Source: CAZBZG01 sp964496245 (GTDB taxonomy: Bacteria; Planctomycetota; SZUA-567). From it: 15,272 bases of DNA. A model generated the notes under the pieces. The model made no database searches. It was not told the DNA's origin and saw only the letters and a list, made by a program, of their open reading frames with translations. Every line of letters starts with the position of its first letter. Position 1 is the first letter of the stretch. Shown here piece after piece: positions 1-7,418 of this stretch. The stretch covers positions 1-15,272 of the forward strand of contig CAZBZG010000095.1 in the NCBI GenBank assembly GCA_964496245.1, read 5' to 3'. Made by a program: the position numbers and the translations under genes.

Positions 1-2
1 CC

Positions 3-3000
3 AAAGAGACCGGCCTGGTCGCGGCCAACCCGGACAAGGAACCGCCCGCCCTGCCGGAGGACGCCGGCAGCGAGAAGCTCATGGATGCGGCCGAACACCC
101 GATGGCCGCGCGCGCCCTGCCGCCCTCGACCCGTGTACAGGAAGGGCGCTTCGCAAGCGCGCTGCAACTGAAAGGTGGCCGGAGCGCCATGGTCACGCCC
201 ACCTACAAGGAGGTGCCGGCCGCGGGCGAGTTCGCCGTCGAAGCCTGGGTGCGCCCCGACGCGCTCGGCGGCACGCTCTTCTTCCTGCCGGGCCCGGCGC
301 CCGTCTCGCTGCAGGCGGAGGCGGACGGCAGCCTGGTCGCGCGCTACCGCAAGCAGGAGGTGCGCGCCCCTGCCGGCACGCTGCAGGCCGGCGCCTGGCA
401 GCACGTGGCCCTGACGGTCACGCCCGACGCCGAGTACTTCCGCAACGTCTACGGCACGCGCGCGTATGCCCGCGACGGACTGGCCGCCCGCCAGACCGGC
501 CGTTTCACCCGCGAGCGCGAGACGCATCCCCCGCAACTGCGCGTTCTCGTGGGCGGACGGATCGTGGCCACCCGCAACGACAAGGAACTGCCCAAATGGG
601 TCAAGACCCTCGCCGGGAGCGTGTACGTGGGCAACGACCCCCAGCGCCAGAGCGGCTACGCCGGCCGGCTCGACGAGGTGCGCGTCTCCGGCCGGGCGCG
701 CAAGTACTATCCCCACCGCCTCAATGCCCTGGCGCCCACCGCCGGCAAATCCTTCCCGCTCGGCCAGCCCGCCCTGCGCGACGTACAGGATCAGGCGCTC
801 CACCTGCCGCTGGACGAGGACCTCGCGCCCACCGCCGGCACAGACGCTTCGGGCTCCGCGAATGCCGAAGCCCGCTACGCCGTGGGCGTGCACGGGCGCA
901 GCGCCATGGCGGGGCCCAAGGTGCGCTCGCCCGCGCTGGTCTTTCCCGAAGGCATCTCGGCCCGGTCCGGCACGCTGGACCTCTGGTTCAGTCCCGTGGA
1001 TTGGGACAACGGCAAGGGTCGCTACAGACCCGAAACCGTTCGCGAAGCGCGCAAAGGGCCGCCGGTGGAGATGACGCCCCTGCTGCGGCTGACCAGCGGC
1101 GGGCCGGATGGCGGGACATCCCATCCCCTGCTGACCGTGGCCGCGCACCTGATGTGGCCCTCGGTCGGTACGCCCGACCCGGTGCTCACGCCCGGACGGT
1201 GGTATCACCTCACCGTCACCTTCGACCACGGCATCACGCGGGTCTTTCTGGACGGCCAGCCCTTTGACGCGCAGGCCCTGCACGTCGACGCCAAGGCGCC
1301 GCCCGCGGACCACCGGCTCGAGCGCCTGGTCTTTGGCGGCGATTTCAAGTGGCGCCCCCGCAAGGTGGTGCCGATCGACACGCACAGCCTCATCGACGAG
1401 GTGCGCTACTACAGCCGCCCGCTCACGCCGGTGGAGGTGGCCAACGGCCATGCCCGCTTCCGGCCGGACGCGGACCTCGCGCCTTTGCCCTTCGCGTACG
1501 CCACGGCCACCTTCGAGCCGGTGGCCGAGCGCGTGTTCGTCGATGCCGTGCTGCTTACGCCGCAATGGCGGGACATCACGCAGGCCGCCTTCGCTCTGCG
1601 CCAGGACGGCGCCGCCCTGGCCGAGGGCACGCTGACGGGGTTCGAACACGGCCGTGCCTGGCGGTTGATCGAGGGCGTGCGCGCCGCCCCGCCAGCGGCC
1701 GCGCTGACGCTGGAGTACCGCCGGGGCGAGGCGGAAGCCGGCAGCCAGAAGGTCACCGTCGAGGTGCCGGAAGCTCCCTTTGCCACGGACACCGAACCCA
1801 CCCCGTACCGTATGGCGTACTACCCGACGCCGCAGAAGATCCGCCTCATCGCCAAGCCCATCTGGCAACTCGGCCCCGTGCGTTCGGACTTTTTGCGTAC
1901 GCCCGACGGCCAGCCCGGCCTGCAGGGGCGCTACTTCGACAACCGTGCCTGCAAGGAAAAGCCCGTCCTCACCCGCACGGACCCGGCCGTCGCCTTCTCC
2001 TGGCAACGGGCTGCCGGGCCCAACCTGCCGGAGGACCATTTCGGCGTGGTCTGGGAAGGCGCACTCGGTCCGGCGCCTTACGGCGGCACCTACGAGATCA
2101 GCGTGAAGTCCGGCGGCGGGGGCGCAGCGCTGTGGCTGGCCGGCGAGAAGCGCGTGGATACGTTGGCGGACCCCGAGGCGCCTGCGACCTTCACCGCTGT
2201 GCTGGAGAAGGACGGTACGCTGCCCCTGCGCCTGCAGTTCCGCCACGGCACCGGTGACGCCGTCTGCCACTTGCAGTGGCGCTACTGTCCCGAAGCGGGC
2301 GAGAAGCTCAACAAGACCATCGCCCTGCGTGTGACCGATGCGGACGACAAACCCGTTTGCGACGCGTCCGGCGAATTGAACCAGGCTGCTGAGGCGCTGC
2401 TGCCGGTCAGCGACGTGCCGGACGGCAAGTACAAGGTCTACGTGCGCATGCCCACCGGGCAGAAGGAGTACGTGCGCTGGTTCCGGCGCGAGCATTTCGC
2501 GTGGGAGCACAACACCCTGGGCGTGCCGGACAAGGTGCTCGCGCCCTACACGCCGGTGACAGTGGAGGACCGCACGGTCGGGGTGGTCCTGCGCGAGTAC
2601 GAGGTGGGCGGTCTGGGCTTGTGGACATCCGTCCAGGCCCGCGGCAACACCACCGGCCCCAAGGAACTCCTGGCCCGGCCCATCCGCCTGGTCGTCAACG
2701 GGGATGACCCCTTGGCCGGCAGCGGGACATTCGTGGAGACCGACGACCTGAAAGCGGTCTACGAAGGCAAGGCCGACCACGCGGCCGTGCACGTAGAGAC
2801 CCGCTGCGTGACCGAGTTCGACGGCTGCATGAAGGTGGAGATGACGCTGCAGCCCACGGGCGAGACCTTGCAGGACCTCATGCTCGAGATCCCCCTGCGC
2901 GATGACATGGCGCCCCTCTGGCACATGCTGACCACCAACATCCGGAGCAACCCCGCGGGCTTCACGCCCGCCGGCAAGGGGCTGGTATGGGATTCGACCC

Positions 3001-4748
3001 GCAAACGCGACAAGGGATGGCCCGGCAACTTCAAGCACTACTTCTGGTTCGGCGCCGAGGAGCGCGGGCTGTGCTGGTTTGCGGACAACGAGGCCGGCTG
3101 GGTCATGGACTGGAAGAACCAGCCGCCCTGCCAGACCCTGCATCGCGAGAACGGCGAGCTGATTCTACGGATTCACTTCGTGCAGAAGCCGGTGCAGCTC
3201 AAAGAGCCGCGCACCATTGTCTTCGGCCTCATGGCCAGCCCGGCCAAGCCCATGCCCGACGGCTGGCGCGCCATCGGCCGGCCGGAGGTGCCGGGCATCG
3301 ACTTCACCATGGGGCACTACTTCGGCCTGCCCGGCACCTTTGCGGCCAAGTATCCGCTGAACAAGGACTTCTCTTCGCTCGACGCATTCCATGAATTGCG
3401 AAAGCGGGAAAAGGTGCCCGGCCGGGCCTACGTCCGCAAGTACGCGGCCGATTTCGGCGAGGACTGGGCCGAACGCAACCTGGATTACCCTGAGGCGACC
3501 GAGGAGCTGCGCAAGGCCCTGCAGAACCTGGTCGGCATCGCGGTCGGCCAGGGCACGAGCCGCGACCGGTTCACCTCCTACTACGACGAGTTCCGCGCCA
3601 CCACCACCTTATGCGCCGAGCACCCGATCTACCGCTGCGAATGGGACGTGAAGAACACGACCCTGGACAAAGTCCAGGCCTTCCACGAGCAATGGGGGAT
3701 GAAGATCCAAGTTCCGGATCAGTTCAAATGGTACTTCGGCTCCGGGACCATGGTGCCCAGCTACCGGGACTTCGGTTGCCACTTCGGCGCCGAGTGGCTC
3801 AAGCGCAGCAGCGGGCTGTACTTCGACAACGCCTTCGTGAAGACGCCGGCGCGGAACCCCTGGCTGACGAGCGCCTTCTGGCGCGAGGACGGAGAGATCC
3901 AGCCCTCCACGCAGTTCTGGGCCAAGCGCGAGTACCTCAAGCGCATCTGGGTGCTGCACCAGCAGCTCCGCCTGCCGAAGACGCCGCAGATCATGATGGT
4001 CCACATGACCAACGCCCACATCATCCCGTGGGAGAGCTTCAACGAAAGCAATCTCGACCTGGAGTGGCGGTTCGGGGCCCGGCCCTTCCAGGCAAAGTTC
4101 ACGCCCGAACTGCTGCGCGTGGAGAGCACGGGCCTGCAGACGGGCTGCATCCCCCTGGCCATCTCGGACGTGGAAAAGGAGAACAGGAAGGCCAGCAAGA
4201 CAGCCGACGCCCTGGCACGGCGCACACGCTGGGGCGGCTTCCTGGTGCACGAGATGCGCATGGAGTGGACCGATCAGCGCTTTCCCGAGCCGTTGATCGC
4301 GTTCGGCTACGGATTGGAGGACTGCGAGGTCGTCAACTACTGGGCCGAGGACGCGCCGCTGGCGAGCGACGACGACCGATGCAAATGGCTGCTGCTCAAG
4401 CGCGACAACAAGCTGCTGCTGCTGCTATGCACCTGGCAGAAGAAGGAGAGCAAGGTGACCTTCACGCTCGACCTCGACCGTCTGGGGCTGCGGCCCACGC
4501 GCGCCGTGGACGTGGAGCACCCGAAAGCGGACGGGATAGACGCGGATTTCGAAGACGCCCTGGACGCGCTGGACGAAGAAGACGACGGCGGCATGGGATT
4601 GCCGGCCGACGACGCCATGCAGAAGCAGGCGGAGAAGCTGATCCAGGACCCGGCGGCGTGGCAGGGATCGCTCGCGTTCGACGCCAAGACCGGGACGCTG
4701 ACCGTGCCGCTGCGGGAGTACGGCGTGCGGCTGATCCGCCTGGAGTAA
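3..4748 (+). CDS. Giant LamG-LamG-PA14-glycosidase-like protein (DUF6067/GH123-like), 5' partial
   Basis: The frame is open to the window's left edge, so the ATG at 81 is not a credible start and the N-terminus, with any signal peptide, is missing; 1581 residues are visible. Numbering from the Met at 81: a LamG/concanavalin-A-like domain at about 19-216, a second at about 239-461 (ends LIDEVRYYSRPLTPVE), a linker, a PA14-like domain at about 612-735 (GRYFDN, VVWEGALGP), then a beta-rich region and a barrel-like catalytic region to about 1440, and a C-terminal beta domain. Landmarks are ERGLCWFADNEAGW, LYFDN (Asp1249), HMTNAH (His1308, His1313) and NLDLEW (Asp1326, Glu1328). From Ala579 onward it aligns by eye with the whole mature protein encoded at 7419-10499. 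An acidic linker lies near 1490-1520. LamG and PA14 are usual carbohydrate-binding or recognition modules, so a role in extracellular polysaccharide attack is inferred; catalysis and substrate are unproven. The next gene follows after 49 bp on the same strand. Confidence 0.85.
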   Translation, partial: KETGLVAANPDKEPPALPEDAGSEKLMDAAEHPMAARALPPSTRVQEGRFASALQLKGGRSAMVTPTYKEVPAAGEFAVEAWVRPDALGGTLFFLPGPAPVSLQAEADGSLVARYRKQEVRAPAGTLQAGAWQHVALTVTPDAEYFRNVYGTRAYARDGLAARQTGRFTRERETHPPQLRVLVGGRIVATRNDKELPKWVKTLAGSVYVGNDPQRQSGYAGRLDEVRVSGRARKYYPHRLNALAPTAGKSFPLGQPALRDVQDQALHLPLDEDLAPTAGTDASGSANAEARYAVGVHGRSAMAGPKVRSPALVFPEGISARSGTLDLWFSPVDWDNGKGRYRPETVREARKGPPVEMTPLLRLTSGGPDGGTSHPLLTVAAHLMWPSVGTPDPVLTPGRWYHLTVTFDHGITRVFLDGQPFDAQALHVDAKAPPADHRLERLVFGGDFKWRPRKVVPIDTHSLIDEVRYYSRPLTPVEVANGHARFRPDADLAPLPFAYATATFEPVAERVFVDAVLLTPQWRDITQAAFALRQDGAALAEGTLTGFEHGRAWRLIEGVRAAPPAAALTLEYRRGEAEAGSQKVTVEVPEAPFATDTEPTPYRMAYYPTPQKIRLIAKPIWQLGPVRSDFLRTPDGQPGLQGRYFDNRACKEKPVLTRTDPAVAFSWQRAAGPNLPEDHFGVVWEGALGPAPYGGTYEISVKSGGGGAALWLAGEKRVDTLADPEAPATFTAVLEKDGTLPLRLQFRHGTGDAVCHLQWRYCPEAGEKLNKTIALRVTDADDKPVCDASGELNQAAEALLPVSDVPDGKYKVYVRMPTGQKEYVRWFRREHFAWEHNTLGVPDKVLAPYTPVTVEDRTVGVVLREYEVGGLGLWTSVQARGNTTGPKELLARPIRLVVNGDDPLAGSGTFVETDDLKAVYEGKADHAAVHVETRCVTEFDGCMKVEMTLQPTGETLQDLMLEIPLRDDMAPLWHMLTTNIRSNPAGFTPAGKGLVWDSTRKRDKGWPGNFKHYFWFGAEERGLCWFADNEAGWVMDWKNQPPCQTLHRENGELILRIHFVQKPVQLKEPRTIVFGLMASPAKPMPDGWRAIGRPEVPGIDFTMGHYFGLPGTFAAKYPLNKDFSSLDAFHELRKREKVPGRAYVRKYAADFGEDWAERNLDYPEATEELRKALQNLVGIAVGQGTSRDRFTSYYDEFRATTTLCAEHPIYRCEWDVKNTTLDKVQAFHEQWGMKIQVPDQFKWYFGSGTMVPSYRDFGCHFGAEWLKRSSGLYFDNAFVKTPARNPWLTSAFWREDGEIQPSTQFWAKREYLKRIWVLHQQLRLPKTPQIMMVHMTNAHIIPWESFNESNLDLEWRFGARPFQAKFTPELLRVESTGLQTGCIPLAISDVEKENRKASKTADALARRTRWGGFLVHEMRMEWTDQRFPEPLIAFGYGLEDCEVVNYWAEDAPLASDDDRCKWLLLKRDNKLLLLLCTWQKKESKVTFTLDLDRLGLRPTRAVDVEHPKADGIDADFEDALDALDEEDDGGMGLPADDAMQKQAEKLIQDPAAWQGSLAFDAKTGTLTVPLREYGVRLIRLE

Positions 4749-4797
4749 GGATCCGCGCGCATCTCTTTCGACTCGATTCCATGGAAACGGAAGCATC

Positions 4798-6393
4798 ATG
4801 GCTGTACATATGGAACGGAACGGGTACCACGAGGTCGTGGCCGCGGGCCTGCCGGACGACGCGCAGCGCATTCTGCCGCTCATCGGCAATGACGAACTCA
4901 AGCTGTGCGTGGACGGGCGGGGGGTGATGCACGACCTGACGCACATGTGCCTGAGCCATCCGCCTGCGCGCATCACCTGGAGCGGACGCCGGCACGACCG
5001 CCGCTACGACCGCTACAACAGCAATCTCTTCGAGTGGGGCTTCTTGGATCTGCAATTCGACGGCGAGGCAGCGCTGCCGCCCGTGAGCGGCTGGCGCCAG
5101 CGGCTGCACCCGCGCGCGGGCTACGTGGAAACGGAACTCCGCCGGGGCGAGGTGGTCGAACGCACCATCAGCTTCGTCCACCTGCAGCACAACCTGATCG
5201 TCTTCCGCCGCGCGTACGAGAACCTGCCCGCCCACGTTGCCCACACGCTGCGGGCGGTGTACACCCTCTGCCACGTGGGCACGGACCGCCTCCCCTTCCG
5301 GGTGGACTGGACGCCCGGCGCAGCGTTCGGCAACGGCATTGCCGCGGATACGGAGGCGGACGGCATGTGGCGCTACCGCGGCCGCGTCGCCCTCTTCGCC
5401 GACACGCCTGCTGCGGCGCGGGCCCGAGACAACCGGCTGGAGCTGGATGTCGACCTCCCGGAGGCGGGAGGCGTGACCGTCTGCCTCAGCCTGAACGACG
5501 ACCTGGGCGATCACCCGCAGATTCTGGACATCCAGCACGCCGGGTGGATGACCGAGCCGGTGAAGGAAGTGCACGCAGACAACCAGAAGCGCCTGCAGGC
5601 CTGGCAGCCGGCCGACTACGCCGCCACGACGGACAGCCTGATCGCGACGCTGCAGGCAGACGGTTTCGAGGGGCTGTTCGCGTCCCACCGCCGGGCGTGG
5701 GCCGACTGGTTCGGCCAGGCGCGGCTGGAATTGCCGAAAGAAGAAGAGCAGCTGCGCGCCGCGCTGGACACGCAGCTCTACACCATGCGCTGCAGCTACA
5801 CCCACTGGTCGCTGCCGGCCAATCCCTTCAACACGAGTTGGGGGGCGCCGTACTTCTGGGACGAGCGGTTCCCCTTCGAGGGGCTGCTGCGCCTGGGGAT
5901 CACGGACATGCCCGCGCGCGTGGCAGAGTGGCGGCGCAGCATCCTGCCCTTCTCCACCATGATGAGCGGCGGGCGGGGCGCGCGCTACGTGCCGTCGGCC
6001 ATGGAGCCGGGCAGCCACGTTTCGGATCGCAACGCCACCCAGTTCTACGAGTTCTTCACCATCGGCGTGATTGTCAACTACCTCTACGAATACTGCCGGT
6101 ACCTGGACGACGAAGACGCGTGGCAGCGGTACTACCCCGTCTTCCGGGAGTGCGCGGAGTTCTTCCGCCGGTACCTGCTCATCGAACTGCCGGGCAACAA
6201 CATCATGGTCACGTGGCTGGTGGACGTGAACGAGACGGTCTACCCGGTGCAGGACGGGCCCTTCACCGCCTGCGGCGCGGCGCGGGCGCTCCACGTGGCG
6301 TGGGAGACGGCCGAGCGGCTGGGCCTCGCGGAGGACCTGCTGCCGGAATGGAAGCGCATGGGCGCTCTGGCGCTGCACCTGGCCGACCACCTG
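4798..6393 (+). CDS. GH65-like six-hairpin glycosidase, N-terminal part up to assembly gap
   Basis: The ATG at 4798 is preceded by purine-rich GGAAACGGAAG (4783-4793); an in-frame ATG at 4810 is an alternative. No signal peptide or membrane segment is visible, suggesting a cytoplasmic enzyme. Residues 1-270 look like the beta-sandwich that precedes the (alpha/alpha)6 barrel in GH65-type enzymes. Then come the family-like connector (HRRAWADWF, residues about 299-307), PYFWDERFPFEG (compare FWDTE of GH65), GARYVPSA (compare GARYPWESA) and WLVDVNETV. Glu479 in DVNE falls where GH65 phosphorylases carry the general acid (GPDE), so it is my candidate catalytic acid; this is a by-eye alignment, not proof. 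The frame breaks at the N run and the rest of the protein continues in another frame at 6404-7139. It is codirectional with the LamG/PA14 gene 49 bp upstream and probably cotranscribed. GH95 or another (alpha/alpha)6 family is the main alternative. Confidence 0.85.
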
Positions 6394-6403
6394 NNNNNNN
6401 NNN
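6394..6403. other. Assembly gap (10 N) inside the GH65-like gene
   Basis: Ten unknown bases. The coding frame to the left is closed by the codon ending at 6393, and the frame to the right resumes with the codon starting at 6405, so base 6404 is a third codon position. A frame-preserving gap would need a true length of 2 modulo 3, which 10 is not. The N run is therefore probably a placeholder of arbitrary length, and the frame break is probably an assembly artefact rather than a mutation. Confidence 0.95.
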
Positions 6404-7139
6404 GTGCGGCGGCGGCAGCCTGGACCGCGATCCCGAAGAGACCACGGCCGACGACCCGCAATCCGTCTACATCGATTACGAGCTCGCGGACGTGCCAGCG
6501 CCGGAGATCGAGGTGGATCGCGCCGTGCGCCAGTGGCGGGACGAGTACTGCCGCCGCTTCGCTCCGGAGAGCCAGATGAAGGAGGGCAAGACCAACATCT
6601 CCGGCGAGGCGGTGCACATGCCCTTCTGGAGCTGGGGGCCGCTGCAGCAGGCGCACAGCGCCGCCATGCGGGAAGATGCGGACAAGGCCATGGAAAAGCT
6701 GCGCGTGTCGCTGACTACGCTGATGGATTTCGGCGCCCTGAACGAGAGCGCCCAGACCGACCTCTCGGACGTGCACCATCCCTGGTTCAACACCGCGGCA
6801 GGGGCGTACGCGCGGGCGCTGACGCGCATGCTGGTCTACCCGCGCGAGCACGAGATGCTGCTGCTGCCGGGCATACCGGACGGCTGGCGGGAGTTCTCCT
6901 TCACCCTCCCGATCTACGGCGGCGGGGCGGTGAGCGTGCAGGTGCGCGCGGGCGTGATCGCGCGCCTGGCGATCCGGGAAGGCAAGGCCGGCACGCGCCG
7001 CCGGCGCATCCACGTCCCGAAGCGGTATCTGCCGGAGAACCCCGCCTTTGCCGAGGGCGTGACCGTGCGCGAAGAAGAGGCGAAGGTGATTCTCGAACTC
7101 GATTCCGTTGGCGAACAGGTGCTCTGCAGGACGCAATAG
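6404..7139 (+). CDS. GH65-like six-hairpin glycosidase, C-terminal part after assembly gap
   Basis: This is the continuation of the gene starting at 4798, in a different frame because of the N run. The first readable residues are CGGGSLDRDPEE. The remaining barrel helices follow (VHMPFWSWGPLQQAHSAAM and ADKAMEKLRVSL), then a segment ending HHPWFNTAAGAYARAL, then the typical closing beta segment LLLPGIPDGWREFSFTL, as in GH65/GH95-type C-terminal domains. The stop is TAG at 7137-7139. GH65 phosphorylases have a short Ser-rich phosphate-binding stretch (of the HGSSLS type) about where NISGEAVHMP sits here. I do not see that motif, which favours a hydrolase or other non-phosphorolytic activity (inference). 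No ribosome binding site is expected because this is not a separate gene. Downstream is a strong hairpin, then the 3' end of a convergent gene. Confidence 0.82.
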
Positions 7140-7175
7140 CGCCGTCGCATCCATCCCGCGGTCAGCGAGGGAAGC

Positions 7176-7210
7176 GACACGGTTGTGGCGCGCAAGCGCG
7201 TCACCGTGTC
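7176..7210. terminator. Strong hairpin downstream of the GH65-like gene, candidate terminator
   Basis: The 8-bp arm GACACGGT (7176-7183) pairs with ACCGTGTC (7203-7210). Inside it, after a 3-nt bulge, GG-CGCG pairs with CGCG-TC around a CAAG loop (one G-T wobble). It begins 36 bp after the stop at 7139. No T-tract follows on either strand, so it is not a classical intrinsic terminator; it could be an mRNA-stabilising or bidirectional terminator hairpin between convergent genes. Confidence 0.5.
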
Positions 7211-7250
7211 GGGGCGCGGATCAGGGGGACCCCCGGGACACGAAGCAGTC

Positions 7251-7320
7251 TGTAGCCCAGGCACTCTCGCCTGGGGCGGATGTCGTGAAGCGCTGTACAG
7301 GCAGGAGTGCCTGTGCTACA
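7251..7320. repeat. REPIN-like double hairpin with 16-bp outer inverted repeat
   Basis: The ends TGTAGCCCAGGCACTC (7251-7266) and GAGTGCCTGTGCTACA (7305-7320) are inverted repeats with 15 of 16 matches. Each end can also fold alone: CCCAGGC/GCCTGGG (7256-7262 with 7269-7275) and ACAGGCA/TGCCTGT (7297-7303 with 7308-7314, GGAG loop). Two inverted palindromic units about 25 bp apart resemble REP doublets (REPINs/BIMEs). No second copy is visible in this window, so dispersal in the genome is an inference. Confidence 0.6.
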
Positions 7321-7353
7321 TTTCGCTCTCGCTGCGCGTTGTCCTTGACGGAA

Positions 7354-7414
7354 CCGGGCCCGGATCAGGCGCGCAAGCGCGCTCCAGCTGCGCGTGCGCG
7401 TGGCCTCCGGAGGC
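7354..7414. repeat. Palindrome cluster abutting the 3' end of the convergent glycosidase gene
   Basis: The cluster contains CCGGGCCCGG (7354-7363), GCGCGCAAGCGCGC (7369-7382) and the 12-bp palindrome GCCTCCGGAGGC (7403-7414), just past the stop of the minus-strand gene. The 14-mer GGCGCGCAAGCGCG (7368-7381) also occurs at 7187-7200, and CGGATCAGG occurs at 7217-7225 and 7361-7369, so the spacer is built of duplicated pieces. The palindrome at 7403-7414 might act as a 3' hairpin for the minus-strand mRNA. Confidence 0.45.
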
Positions 7415-7418
7415 GCCC

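Noticed and set aside
81..83. ATG at 81 as the true start of the giant LamG protein
   Set aside because: The frame stays open to position 3, the ATG has no convincing ribosome binding site, and it lies only about 20 residues before a LamG domain with no signal peptide.
4402..4430. CTG trinucleotide run in the giant gene
   Set aside because: It encodes a short Leu run in a beta strand (NKLLLLL) that matches hydrophobic residues at the same place in the paralogues; ordinary coding sequence.
4462..6390. Long minus-strand open frame (about 640 codons) across the GH65-like gene
   Set aside because: It is the antisense shadow of a high-GC coding region. Its composition is low-complexity (Arg, Ala, Val, His rich) with no recognisable domain, while the plus strand encodes a family-like enzyme.
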